DNA of 64,000 nt, taken from Siphonodentalium dalli. Lineage: Eukaryota > Mollusca > Scaphopoda > Gadilida > Siphonodentaliidae. Each line of letters opens with the position of its first letter. Position 1 is the first letter of the stretch. Both the position numbers and the translations under genes were made by a program. Below are positions 20,553-33,180 of this stretch, in pieces. The notes below the pieces were generated by a model. It was not told where the DNA came from. It was given only the letters and a program-made list of their open reading frames with translations, and did not search any database. Where the stretch lies: positions 25,546,987 to 25,610,986 of the forward strand of contig CP136063.1 in the NCBI GenBank assembly GCA_032622095.1, given 5' to 3'.

Positions 20553-23500
20553 TATAATGACAAAGTGAGGGGGTATAGTGTGTGTCTATAAAGTTATATT
20601 AGAAAGGTTTATACTGACACAGTGAGGGTGTGTATAGTGTGTGTCTATAAATGTATATTAGAAAGGTTTATACTAACAAAGTGAGGGTGTGTGTAGTGTG
20701 TGTTTATAAATGTATATTAGAAAGGTTTATACTGACAACGTGAGGGTGGGTTTAGTGTGTGTCTATAAATGTATATTAGACAGGTTTATACTGACACTGT
20801 GAGGGATGGCATAGTGTGTGTCTATAAATGTATATTAGAAAGGTTTATACTGACACAGTGAGGGTGGGTATAGCGTGTGTCTATAAATGTATATTAGAAA
20901 GGTTTATACTAACAAAGTGAGGGTGTGTGTAGTGTGTGTTTATAAATGTATATTAGAATGGTTTATACTGACGCAGTGAGGTGGGTATAGTATGTGTCTA
21001 TAAATGTATATTAGAATGGTTTATACTGACGCAGTGAGGTGGGTTTAGTGTGTGTCTATAAATGTATATTAGAAAGGTTTATACTGACACAGTGAGGGAT
21101 GGCATAGTGTGTGTCTATAAATGTATATTAGAAGGGTGTATACTGACACAGTGAGGGTGGGTATAGTGTGTGTCTATAAATGTATATTAGAATGGTTTAT
21201 ACTGACGCAGTGAGGGTGGGTATAGTGTGTGTCTATAAATGTTTATTAGAAAGGTTTATACCGACACAGTGAGGGTGGGTATAGTGTGTGTCTATAAAGG
21301 TTTATTAGAAAGGTTTATACTGACACAGTGAGGTGGGTATAGTGTGTGTCTATAAAGGTATATTAGAAGGGTTTATACTGACGCAGTGAGGGTGGGTATA
21401 GTGTGAGTCTATAAAGGTTTATTAGAAGGGTTTATACTGACGCAGTGGGTATAGTATGTGTCCATAAATGTATATTAGACAGGTTTATACTGACACTGTG
21501 AGGGATGGCATAGTGTGTGTCTATAAAGGTTTATTAGAAGGGTTTATACTGACGCCGTGAGGGTGGGTATAGTGTGTGTCTATAAATGTTTATTAGAAAG
21601 GTTTATACCGACACAGTGAGGGTGGGTATAGTGTGTGTCTATAAATGTATATTAGAATGGTTTATACTGACGCAGTGAGGGTGGGTATAGTGTGTGTTTA
21701 TAAATGTATATTAGACAGGTTTATACTGACACTGTGAGGGATGGCATAGTGTGTGTCTATTAAGGTTTATTAGAAAGGTTTATACTGACACAGTGAGGTG
21801 GGTATAGTGTGTGTCTATAACGGTATATTAGAATGGTTTATACTGACGCAGTGAGGGTGGGTATAGTGTGTGTTTATAAATGTATATTAGAATGGTTTAT
21901 ACTGACGCAGTGAGGGTGGGTATAGTGTGTGTTTATAAATGTATATTAGAATGGTTTATACTGACGCAGTGAGGGTGGGTATAGTGTGTGTTTATAAATG
22001 TATATTATAATGGTTTATACTGACGCAGTGAGGGTGGGTATAGTGTGTGTCTATAAATGTATATTAGAATGGTTTATACTGACGCAGTGAGGGTGGGTAT
22101 AGTGTGTGTTTATAAATGTATATTAGAATGGTTTATACTGACACAGTGAGGGTGGGTATAGTATGTGTCTATAAATGTATATTAGAAAGTTTTATACTAA
22201 CAAAGTGAGGGTGGGTTTAGTATGTGTCTATAAATGTATATTAGAAAGGTTTATACTGACAAAGTGAGGGTGGGTTTAGTATGTGTCTATAAATGTATAT
22301 TAGAAAGGTTTATACTAACAAAGTGAGGGTGTGTGTAGTGTGTGTTTATAAATGTATATTAGAATGGTTTATACTGACGCAGTGAGGTGGGTATAGTATG
22401 TGTCTATAAATGTATATTAGAATGGTTTATACTGACGCAGTGAGGTGGGTTTAGTGTGTGTCTATAAATGGATATTAGAAAGGTTTATACTGACACAGTG
22501 AGGGATGGCATAGTGTGTGTCTATAAATGTATATTAGAAGGGTTTATACTGACACAGTGAGGGTGGGTATAGTGTGTGTCTATAAATGTATATTAGAATG
22601 GTTTATACTGACGCAGTGAGGGTGGGTATAGTGTGTGTCTATAAATGTTTATTAGAAAGGTTTATACCGACACAGTGAGGGTGGGTATAGTGTGTGTCTA
22701 TAAATGTATATTAGAATGGTTTATACTGACGCAGTGAGGGTGGGTATAGTGTGTGTTTATAAATGTATATTAGACAGGTTTATACTGACACTGTGAGGGT
22801 GGGTATAGTGTGTGTCTATAAAGGTTTATTAGAAGGGTTTATACTGACACTGTGAGGGATGGCATAGTGTGTGTCTATAAAGGTATATTAGAAAGGTTTA
22901 TACTGACACAGTGAGGTGGATATAGTGTGTGTCTATAAAGGTATATTAGAATGGTTTATACTGACGCAGTGAGGGTGGGTATAGTGTGTGTTTATAAATG
23001 TATATTAGAATGGTTTATACTGACGCAGTGAGGGTGGGTATAGTGTGTGTTTATAAATGTATATTATAATGGTTTATACTGACGCAGTGAGGGTGGGTAT
23101 AGTGTGTGTCTATAAATGTATATTAGAATGGTTTATACTGACGCAGTGAGGGTGGGTATAGTGTGTGTTTATAAATATATATTAGACAGGTTTATACTGA
23201 CACTGTGAGGGATGGCATAGTGTGTGTCTATAAAGGTTTATTAGAAGGGTTTATACTGACGCAGTGAGGGTGGGTATAGTGTGTGTCTATACAGGTTTAT
23301 TAGAAGGGTTTATACTGACGCAGTGAGGGTGGGTATAGTATGTGTCCATAAATGTATATTAGACAGGTTTATACTGACACTGTGAGGGATGGCATAGTGT
23401 GTGTCTATAAAGGTTTATTAGAAGGGTTTATACTGACACTGTGAGGCATGGCATAGTGTGTGTCTATAAAGGTTTATTAGAAGGGTTTATACTGACGCAG

Positions 23501-26330
23501 TGAGGGTGGGTATAGTGTGTGTTTATAAATGTATATTAGAATGGTTTATACTGACACAGTGAGGGTGGGTATAGTATGTGTCTATAAATGTATATTAGAA
23601 AGGTTTATACTAACAAAGTGAGGGTGGGTTTAGTATGTGTCTATAAATGTATATTAGAAAGGTTTATACTGACACAGTGAGGGTGGGTATAGTATGTGTC
23701 TATAAATGTATATTAGAAAGGTTTATACTGACAACGTGAGGGTGGGTATAGTATGTGTCTATAAATGTATATTAGAAAGGTTTATACTAACAAAGTGAGG
23801 GTGGGTTTAGTATGTGTCTATAAATGTATATTAGAAAGGTTTATACTGACACAGTGAGGGTGGGTATAGTATGTGTCTATAAATGTATATTAGAAAGGTT
23901 TATACTGACACAGTGAGGGTGGGTTTAGTATGTGTCTATAAATGTATATTAGAAAGGTTTATACTAACAAAGTGAGGGTGGGTATAGTATGTGTCTATAA
24001 ATGTATATTAGAAAGGTTTATACCGACACAGTGAGGGTGGGTATAGTATGTGTCTATAAATGTATATTAGAAAGGTTTATACTGACGCAGTGAGGGTGGG
24101 TATAGTGTGTGTCTATAAATGTATATTAGAAAGGTTTATACTAACAAAGTGAGGGTGGGTATAGTATGTGTCTATAAATGTATATTAGAAAGGTTTATAC
24201 CGACACAGTGAGGGTGGGTATAGTATGTGTCTATAAATGTATATTAGAATGGTTTATACTGACGCAGTGAGGTGGGTATAGTATGTGTCTATAAATGTAT
24301 ATTAGAAAGGTTTATACTGACACAGTGAGGGTGTGTGTAGTGTGTGTCTATAAATGTATATTAGAAAGGTTTATACTGACACAGTGAGGGTGGGTTTAGT
24401 ATGTGTCTATAAATGTATATTAGAAAGGTTTATACCGACAAAGTGAGGGTGGGTATAGTGTGTGTCTATAAAGGTATATTAGAAAGGTTTATACTGACAC
24501 AGTGAGGTGGGTATAGTATGTGTCTATAAAGGTATATTAGAAATGTTTATACTGACAACGTGAGGGTGTGTGTAGTGTGTGTCTATAAATGTATATTAGA
24601 AAGGTTTATACCGACAAAGTGAGGGTGGGTATAGTATGTGTCTATATAGGTATATTAGAAAGGTTTATACCGACAAAGTGAGGGTGGGTATAGTGAGTGT
24701 CTATACGTGTATATTAGAAGGGTCTATACTGACACAGTGAGGGTTGGTATAGTGTGTGTCTATAAAGGTATATTAGAAAGGTTTATACTGGCAACGTGAG
24801 GGTGTGTGTAGTGTGTCTATAAATGTATATTAGAAAGGTTTATACCGACAAAGTGAGGGTGGGTATAGTATGTGTCTATAAATGTATATTAGAAAGGTTT
24901 ATACTGACACAGTGAGGGTGGGTATAGTGTGTGTCTATAAAGGTATATTAGAAATGTTTATACTGACAACGTGAGGGTGTGTGTAGTGTGTGTCTATAAA
25001 TGTATATTAGAAGGGTTTATACTGACACAGTGAGGGTGGGTATAGTGTGTGTCTATAAATATATATTATAAGGGTTTATAGTGAGGGTGTGTGTAATGTG
25101 TGTCTATAAATGTATATTAGAAGAGTTTATACTAACAAAGTGAGGGTGTGTGTAGTGTGTGTTTATAAATGTATATTAGAAGGGTTTATACTGACAACGT
25201 GAGGGTGGGTTTAGTGTGTGTCTATAAATGTATATTACAATGGTTTATACTGACACAGTGAGGGTGGGTATAGTGTGTGTCTATAAAGGTATATTAGAAA
25301 GGTTTATACTAACAAAGTGAGGGTGTGTGTAGTGTGTGTTTATAAATGTATATTAGAAGGGTTTATACTGACAACGTGAGGGTGGGTTTAGTGTGTGTCT
25401 ATAAATGTATATTAGAATGGTTTATACTGACACAGTGACGGTGGGTATAGTGTGTGTCTATAAAGGTATATTAGAAAGGTTTATACTGACGCAGTGAGGG
25501 TGGGTATAGTGTGTGTCTATAAAGGTATATTAGAAGGTTTTATACTGACAAAGTGAGGGTGGGTATAGTGTGTGTATAAATGTATATTATAAGGGTTTAT
25601 AGTGACAACGTGAGGGTGTGTGTAGTGTGTGTCTATACATGTATATTAGAATGGTTTATACTGACACAGTGAAGGTGGGTATAATGTGTGTCTATAAATA
25701 TATATTAGAAAGGTTTATACTAACAAAGTGAGGGTGTGTGTAGTGTGTGTTTATAAATGTATATTAGAAGGGTTTATACTGACAACGTGAGGGTGGGTTT
25801 AGTGTGTGTCTATAAATGTATATTAGAATGGTTTATACTGACACAGTGAGGGTGGGTATAGTGTGTGTCTATAAAGGTATATTAGAAAGGTTTATACTGA
25901 CGCAGTGAGGGTGGGTATAGTGTGTGTCTATAAAGGTATATTAGAAGGTTTTATACTGACAAAGTGAGGGTGGGTATAGTGTGTGTATAAATGTATATCA
26001 GAAGGGTTTATACTGACACAGTGAGGGTGGTTATAGTGTGTGTCTATAAATGTATATTATAAGGGTTTATAGTGACAACGTGAGGGTGTGTGTAGTGTGT
26101 GTCTATAAATGTACATTAGAAAGGTTTATACTGACACAGTGAGGGTGGGTATAGTGTGTGTCTATAAATGTATATTAGAAAGGTTTATACTAACAAAGTG
26201 AGGGTGGGCATAGTGTGTGTCTATAAAGGTATATTAGAAAGGTTTAAACTGACACAGTGAGGGTGGGTATAGTGTTTGTCCATAAAGGTATATTTTAGAA
26301 TGGTTTATACTGACAACGTGAGGGTGGGTA
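20474..26330. repeat. 59-bp minisatellite, main array, about 99 units
   Basis: The unit reads TATAAATGTATATTAGAA, then GGTTTATACTGAC, then a variable (ACAGTGAGGG / GCAGTGAGG / AACGTGAGGG) part and GTGGGTATAGTGTGTGTC. Variant units follow one another in recurring order: about 420 bp starting near 20880 reappears near 22286. The plus strand is G-rich and nearly C-free. There is no long open frame because 59 is not a multiple of three. Confidence 0.97.
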
Positions 26331-26762
26331 AAATGGGTAAAATATGAACTTCGCGACGGCGACTTTAACGCACTTTTGCACATAAGAATGCGATTGTATA
26401 CATAAGACAGAATAAGCCATTATAACAAGTGCTCTGGAAGTGGTCTTACTAACCGGCGAGCACTCACATAATTGTACAGGCACATTATAGAGCGGTGATA
26501 TTGTACACATGTGCATGGAACAACTGTGAATATAATATATTATGATACTTCAAATGTTGTGCAGAATACATGCACCATGGCACTTTACTCTGCTTTCTTG
26601 GATTATATCCTTTTTGTGTAAATATGTTCTTTATTTAATAGAAGAACTGAATGGTGTTGTCTTAGATCTCTTGTGGAGTCTATAAATGTATATTAGTAGG
26701 GTTGATACTGACAAAGTGAGGGTTGGTATAGTGTGTGTCTATACGTGTATATTAGAAGGGTT
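26331..26762. repeat. Unique flank plus array start, copy 2
   Basis: Second copy of 20121-20552 inserted inside the minisatellite. Differences include CTTACTAACC for CTTATTAACC and AACAACTG for AACCCCTG. Confidence 0.95.
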
Positions 26763-27415
26763 TATACTGACAACGTGAGGGTGGGTATAGTGTGTGTCTA
26801 TAAAGGTATATTAGAAGGGTTTATACTGACAACGTGAGGGTGGGTATAGTATGTGTCCATAAAGGTATATTAGAAGGGTTTATACTGACAACGTGAGGGT
26901 GGGTATAGTGTGTGTCTATAAAGGTATATTAGAAGGGTTTATACTGACAACGTGAGGGTGGGTATAGTGTGTGTCTATAAAGGTATATTAGACAGGTTTA
27001 TACTGACAACGTGAGGGTGGGTATAGTATGTGTCCATAAAGGTATATTAGAAAGGTTTATACTAACAAAGTGAGGGTGGGTTTAGTGTATGTCCATAAAG
27101 GTATATTAGAAAGGTTTATACTGACGCAGTGAGGGTTGGTATAGTGTGTGTCTATAAATATATATTAGAAGGGTTTATACTGACACAGTAAGGGTGGGTA
27201 TAGTGTGTGCCTATAAAGGTATATTAGAAAGGTTTATAGTGACACAGTAAGGGTGGGTATAGTGTGTGTCTATAAATGTATATTAGAAAGGTTTAAACTG
27301 ACACAGTGAGGGTGGGTATAGTGTGTGTCCATAAAGGTATATTAGAAAGGTTTATACTGACGCAGTGAGGGTGGGTATAGTGTGTGTCTATAAATATATA
27401 TTAGAAAGGTTTATT
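26688..27415. repeat. 59-bp minisatellite, second array, about 12 units
   Basis: Same unit as the main array but with a more uniform run of AACGTGAGGGTGGGTATAG variants at the start. It ends about 400 bp before the first ILEI exon. Confidence 0.95.
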
Positions 27416-27529
27416 ACTGATGTTTCAGAGCACAATATCTTCCATTTTGGCTTGGTGTAGAGTGATAACAAGATAGAGATCTCCCGCTTGTTACGCTCCG
27501 AATGTCTAAGCGAGATCGTCGGAAGTTTT

Positions 27530-27720
27530 ATAGCCGATCTGTTCTAAAAATAAGCCGAAAAACTGTCTCAACATGTTTTATGTATTATACCCGAAACATT
27601 GACATTAAATCAATATTAATTGGTGGAACCGTTTCCGGACAGGGGTCTTCGGTTCACATTTATTATTGCATAGCCCAGAAACTAAATACAACATGTCATG
27701 AAGATATACTCTATATCTTG
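27530..27720 (-). mobile_element. TTAA MITE fragment, one end only
   Basis: ATCAATATTAATTGGTGG, TTTCCGGACAGGGGTCTTCGG and TTCACATTTATTATTGCATA match the reversed left arm of the MITE family. Both ends are eroded. Confidence 0.65.
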
Positions 27721-27812
27721 TGTAGAACTCAACACTTTCGTTTTCTAGGTGTAATTAACATCAGAAATGTCCATTACACGAATATGTGATTAGCTTTTAA
27801 TTTTTTTGTCAG

Positions 27813-27884
27813 ATCCCCATGCCCCCACCAGGAACATGCAGTATCGGCAGAGGGCTGAGCGTGGTGTCAGTGGACAGGAAAACA
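27813..27884 (+). CDS. FAM3/ILEI-like domain, exon a
   Basis: A 72-bp exon, phase 0-0, between the acceptor TTTAATTTTTTTGTCAG and the donor GTGAGT. It codes for 24 residues including GRGLSVVSVDRKT. This corresponds to the 'GRGINVVV.D..TG' strand of the ILEI (interleukin-like EMT inducer) domain found in secreted FAM3 proteins and in POMGNT1. Joined to the next exon it continues as ALVYQMACEDIYGG, as expected for the family. The upstream part of the domain and any signal peptide were not located. The call rests mainly on the consistency of the four exons. Confidence 0.7.
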
Positions 27885-27974
27885 GTGAGTGCTAACATCT
27901 CCAGTTGGAATCCAAGATTTAAGATCCAAATTTAAATGGTCGTTTTCCCTTCTGTAACACTAACATCCTGTAAC

Positions 27975-28169
27975 ATGGACGGGTCACAGGAGTCGTTTCC
28001 CTTCATGCATGTTGGTGGCGCGCATGAGCTACAATAACACCCTCTACCAGGCAAGTTTGGAGTTTGGGATGATACCCGGGAAGATTTGAAAGGGCTGTCA
28101 GCCCTCTCCTACAACCCACTTTTGGATGCTGAAATTCCACTGAAGAGCGTTTGTAGGGTTTGTGAGTTT
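27975..28169 (+). pseudogene. Possible decayed exon, unidentified
   Basis: From ATG 27975 one frame runs 65 codons to a strong donor, GAGTTT/GTAAGT, with a single TAA at 28035-28037. The part after the stop, including GVWDDTREDLKGLSALSYNP and then PLKSVCRVCEF, looks like protein. I do not recognise the family. It lies inside the intron after ILEI exon a, so it would be a separate or dead unit. Confidence 0.35.
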
Positions 28170-28700
28170 GTAAGTAGATTACCATATGCCCATACACAAT
28201 AGGTGTTTGCATACTGTGCATGGGGTGGATACCACCACAGCAAGAAGCAAATCCCCCCCATTCCGAACCTGAAGCGGTGCTGAAGACGTTTCTTTTATTA
28301 GTTGTGTGTGTTGATATATATACTATTTTAGTTATGAATGGTTGTAATTTAGTGTCCTATTTTGTGCATGCATGGACTCCAGTTGCCTTAGTCTGTCCCT
28401 CTACACCCTCTATCAGAGTTGAATGTCTTAATATATTCACCTCTGTCAGTTAAATTGATGCATGCTATTAAATTAATCTAATAATATCACCGATTTAAAG
28501 CGCGAAACATGAAACTGGTATCGTATACAACAATTGAATTCACTGCTAATGCGGTGGGTTAGTTGTCAATGTGTCATTCACATGCCAATGCAATATGAGA
28601 TATAATAATAAGGTGGGTTAGACAAAATAGTCCCACGGAAATCTGGGAGGTAGAAAAAATATTTGGGAGTCTCCCCATTAGTGACCGGTTTAAGTAAGGG
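28170..28700. other. Unannotated intron stretch
   Basis: No gene or clear repeat. Confidence 0.35.
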
Positions 28701-28783
28701 TTAGAGCACAAGAATTGTTCTTTACCAGAATCAATCGAATCGAAGACGAGATTTATTCTGGTAAAGAACTATTCTCGTGCTCT
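28701..28783. repeat. Hairpin with AGAGCAC(A/G)AGAAT arms
   Basis: Arms of about 33 bp include GTTCTTTACCAGAAT and its complement ATTCTGGTAAAGAAC, around a short loop. Confidence 0.8.
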
Positions 28784-29035
28784 GACCGACTTAGAGCACA
28801 ATTGATCTCACATAATGCATTCAACTGGAAATGTGCCGTTGAGCGTGTTTTGACCACGACGCCCAATCTGTGTTCTGGCCGCGATTGAACAATAGCCGGT
28901 TAGCCACACCAAACAACGTGATTAACATGAACTGATCGTCGTTGAATGTGAATAGATATGTCCGAAACAACACGGACTGGTCCCACTTTCAAGCAGCCGT
29001 GCGATTTGTCTGTTATGAGTTGCGTGTGCCTAAGT

Positions 29036-29706
29036 GCCACCGCACACGCTGCGATTAAAATCGTGGGGAAAATCGCAGGAGGAAGCATCCAATGCGCATG
29101 CCCACGACAATATCGTAGCCAAATCGTAGCAATCAAGCACTGTTTGATTTTACCAGGAAAATCGTGGCGTGACCTTGGCAACGCGCGCGATCGTAGCTGT
29201 CACATGACCACTGTCGCACTTGTCATGTTGTAAATACCACGAAAAGAAAACATTCAAAAATGGCGCAAAGTTTACAAACTTCTTGCACTTACATAAACGA
29301 GGCCACATTGGTGGAGATGTGGCACGGCAGGCAGTCCAGGCCTATACCACATATCAGACAAGGAGTAGAGGGCTGCCGCAATTGTTGAAATTCAATTGGG
29401 GCAGCTGAGCCTGTTGAGTTGACAGGTACAAAACTGTCAAGATAAAACATATACCGTATTCAATTTCACTTGAACTTTCAACATCAAATTGTTAGTTTAT
29501 AAAATTGAGATACATGCCATGCATATGTATTTAGTTGCATAATGCGGAGAATGTGGTGTAACGTTTTGCTATCATGTGATCGATCACGTGGATAAAATCG
29601 TAGCTGCAAACATCGCAGCACCGTAGCGTCTGCGGGCAAGCTACGATTTCTCCACCTACGATTTTCCCCACTTACGATTTTAATCGTAGCGTCTGCGGTG
29701 GGACAA
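29036..29706. repeat. Imperfect foldback rich in CGATTAAAATCG motifs
   Basis: The left end reads CCACCGCACACGCTGCGATT and the right end, reversed, reads CCACCGCAGACGCTACGATT. Both continue as AAAATCGT...GGGGAAAATCG(C/T)AGG. The motif ATCGTAGC recurs several times inside. TTAGAGCACAATTG and its near complement at about 28790 and 29774 may mark outer ends. Confidence 0.6.
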
Positions 29707-30210
29707 TCCTTCGCCAGCCTTGGGAATTGGTGTCGTTTACCAAAAATCAGGGAACGATTGTAACAATGGGATTGTGCTCTAAACACGATTATAGTATTAT
29801 GTGATTAGTCTGTGTTGTATCTGTCGAAATCCTTGTTGTATGAGCATTTCTTTTAATTTACAAGAAACATGAACAGAGGAGAATCAAGGTAAGATAGACA
29901 CCACTGTTAGAGTTTTCTACAATAATTCTAACATTATTTGATACGACGATGTATACTACGTCTAATATTTTGGGTGAGGATAGTTGTTAGAGGCCGGTTT
30001 GATGGTAGTTATATATAATTCAGTTTCAGTGCCGATAGAGTGCTTTATTTCCAATTTTTTATACGACTTTCTTACTATTTTCAAATAGTTTCTGCAACTT
30101 AGACTGCGGTGCCTTTGCAAAACTGATATTTCCATACATTAAATTACAATACGCGCCAGCAAAGTTTCTTTTTCCATTATCACGGTTGATTACTAATAGA
30201 TAGAACGACA
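29707..30210. other. Unannotated intron stretch
   Basis: No gene seen. A short GAATCAAG/GTAAGA donor-like site near 29892 has no recognisable exon in front of it. Confidence 0.3.
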
Positions 30211-30345
30211 CAAGTGTGTGAACGTGTTAACGTTATTGCACAAGTTTGTTGTGACGCGATGGTAAAACGAGAACCGGAGGTTCGAGTTTTACCTAGTGGC
30301 ACGACAAACAAGTGCAATAACGTTAACATGTTCACAAAACTGTGT
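30211..30345. repeat. Snapback palindrome
   Basis: CACAAGTGTGTGAACGTGTTAACGTTATTGCAC faces GTGCAATAACGTTAACATGT in the second arm. Inner arms GGTAAAACGAGAACC and GGTTCGAGTTTTACC surround the short spacer GGA. Confidence 0.85.
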
Positions 30346-31156
30346 TGTTCTGTGTTTATTACACACTCTGAATATTGTAGCTTCTGATATATAGTAAAAT
30401 TTAGGTTGATATTGTTTATTTAATTGAACAAGCGTGTGCTTAATGTATGCTATACCAAATCATTTAGTGAAGTATTTGCCTGTTAAAGTTGACGTCGCCA
30501 ATGACGTTTTTGACGTAATCGGTTTGTGTTGTTCAAGAACAATACACAATTTTTTATTGAACGTTTTGAAATCTTCTGTATTTTGCTGTATTTCGCAAAA
30601 TAAGCCATTGTGTGTGCAATAAATATCCAATGAAAGTTGGCATTTGAAATAATGGCTGGAGACACATGTACCATAGCAGCGATGTAATATTAGGTATGCT
30701 GTCTTACGATGGTCCAATTTAGTGACAAGTGGTCACCGTAATTACTATACCATAGTTATAGGTATGTTGTATTCCTATAGAGAACGCATTAGCACAGGGT
30801 TTTTCGCAAAAAAATCCAGTCATGGAAGGGTTAATAGTTTATTATAGGGAGATAGTTGTTGATGTTATAGCTCAGAGATACGAGCTGCTTTTTTATGGGA
30901 AATTATACAACATCAAATTACGCCGAGATTATACACGAATAGTGGAACTGTGTGTTTTGAATATGGTCTCTTATCTGAATGATTTGTATATATTGGCAAT
31001 CTCTCTTGTAAGTCATTATATACACGTGTGCGAAGGAATATGTGTATATTTAAAAAGGCTTTCATAAATATGCTATCGTGAGTGGTTTTTTTTTTCTCGG
31101 ACGGACGACCAACTATAGCTCTAATCATATACAAACCAATTCCAATATTATTTCAG
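30346..31156. other. Intron stretch before ILEI exon b
   Basis: No supported gene. It ends in the acceptor CCAATATTATTTCAG. Confidence 0.4.
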
Positions 31157-31270
31157 GCACTTGTATACCAAATGGCATGTGAGGACATATATGGCGGTGC
31201 GGATATCAATACAATCGTGTCGTTCCTGGATGCTGTGCCCGTGGGGAATCTCGTTCTTTGCATCACCGAG
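31157..31270 (+). CDS. FAM3/ILEI-like domain, exon b
   Basis: A 114-bp exon of 38 codons, phase 0-0, with acceptor ATTATTTCAG and donor GAG/GTGAGA. It reads ALVYQMACEDIYGGADINT then IVSFLDAVPVGNLVLCITE. This matches the centre of the ILEI fold: a 'FD.WGG' type turn followed by a helix 'F..FL..I..G..VL' and the strand leading to the 'DE' segment. The exact phase match to exons a and c and the domain order support a real gene. Codon usage is unremarkable. Confidence 0.85.
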
Positions 31271-32120
31271 GTGAGATGTAGAATAATGTGTTATGTTTTC
31301 AATAACAATTCTTATTAATACACAACAGGTAACTTTAGGTACAGACATTAGTCACGGGTGACTATATAAAATAGTTACTGCTCGAAGAGCGTTCGTAGTA
31401 GAAGTGAGCGATTTCCAAATAAATCTAAGACATATCGGGCCGACCATATGCACCCACGGCTATCCTATCTGGTAATACCAGTTTGGTTATAGTGTCTCGA
31501 TACGTCTAGGGTGTAGATATTGAATTGGCCGTGTCGGGAACATTGATAAACAGAAACTGTCCTTAACTTTTGATAACTTTATATGTATATAAGTCTATCT
31601 TGGTAAACACAGCAATCATCGGAATAATAGGTTAAACAGGTCTTGTTGGATCGGCTGCCGAATAGATAAGTGGTTCTCCCGCTTCAGAACACGGGTAGTT
31701 ATTCCAACGTCTGGTGTATCATGCATCCAAATAAAGTATGAGCAATCATGATACACCTGCCTGTGACGTGTATCATACCATCGGTTACTATGGAACGATC
31801 GTGGTCTGATCATTCCAACATATAAGATGGTAGTATACAAGTCACATCCAATTTAGAATATGATCTTGATAATTATGCATATCTCGATGTGCTGTGTTTA
31901 TCTATACAATACGTTATAGCATTACAATCACTGGGAACATATAACAACAAATGTCTTCTGTACTATCGGCCAATAGCTTACTGTAGGACTAATGGACGGC
32001 GAAAGATCTACTCAAGACACAACTCTCACAGGTCATTTTCCCCACGATAATTTCTACACGTATTTGAAAGCAAAGGGGCGAGGCCAATTATCCAAACTCA
32101 CGTCACGTCTAATACTGTTA
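31271..32120. other. Unannotated intron stretch
   Basis: A pair of short facing segments near 31690-31800, such as ATGATACACCTGCC, hints at an old foldback. No gene is seen. Confidence 0.35.
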
Positions 32121-32261
32121 CACATGCCCCGGACCTCACATGCCCCGGACCTCACATGTCCCGGACCTCACATGTCTCGGACCTCACATGCCCCGTACCT
32201 CACATGTCCCGGACCTCACATGTCTCGGACCTCACATGCCCCGTACCTCACATGTCTCGGC
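32121..32261. repeat. 16-bp tandem array, about 9 units
   Basis: CACATG(C/T)C(C/T)CG(G/T)ACCT repeats without gaps. Variant units form a three-unit order that repeats twice. Confidence 0.92.
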
Positions 32262-32429
32262 AAAAGTTCCACTCATACCATAACACATTACACACACATT
32301 ACACATTCCACACAAGAACGCTACTTGAAAGGTGCAGAAGTGCCATCTTTCCCGAATATTTTCGTCACGCGTTCGAGAGTCGTCGTTATTTAGACCCAAA
32401 TATGGCCCACAATACTGATGCCCATATGA

Positions 32430-33180
32430 CCTCTCTGTCGCTATGTCCCCGATCGTTACATATTTTATCTCTTCACCGATCTCTTTCTATGCTCTCTCAT
32501 CCCTGTGTCTCCATCTTTGTTGCTATGTCTCCGATCGTTACATCTTTAATCTCTTCGTCGATCGCTTTCTATACTCTCTCATATATGTGTCTCCATCTTT
32601 GTCGCTATGCCTCCGATCGTTACATCTTAAATCTCTTCACCGATCTCTTTCTATACTCTCTCATCCCTGTGTCTCCATCTTTGTCGCTATGTCTCCGATC
32701 GTTACATCTTTAATCTCCTCGCCGATCTCTTTCTATGCTCTCTCATCCCTGTGTCTCCATCTTTTTCGCTGTGCATCCGATCGTTATATCTTTGATCTCT
32801 TCGCTGATCTCTTTCTATACTCTCTCATCTCTGTGTCTCCATCTTTGTCGCTAGGTCTCCGATCGTTACATCTTTAATCTCTTCGCCGATCTCTTTCTAT
32901 GCTCTCTCATCCCTGTGTCTCCATCTTTGTCGCTATGCCTCCGATCGTTACATCTTTAATCTCTTTCTATGCTCGCTCATCCCTGTGTCTCCACCTTTGT
33001 CGCTATGTCTCCAATCGTTACATCTTTAATCTCCTCGTCGATCTCTTTATATGCTCTCTCATCCCTGTGTCTCCACCTTTGTCGCTATGTCTCAGATCGT
33101 TACATCTTTAATCTCTTCGCCGATCTCTTTCTATGCTCTCTCCTCTCTGTGTCTCCATCTTTGTCTCTGTCCCTCTTGGT
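32430..33180. repeat. 82-bp pyrimidine-rich tandem array, about 9 units
   Basis: Units contain CCGATCGTTACATCTTTAAT, CTCTTTCTATGCTCTCTCAT and CCCTGTGTCTCCATC(T), spaced 82 bases apart; one unit near 32950 is shortened. The plus strand is strongly C+T. Long open frames (repeats of CLHLCRYVSDRYIF) follow from the lack of stops in the unit and change frame between units, so they are not called as genes. Confidence 0.92.
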
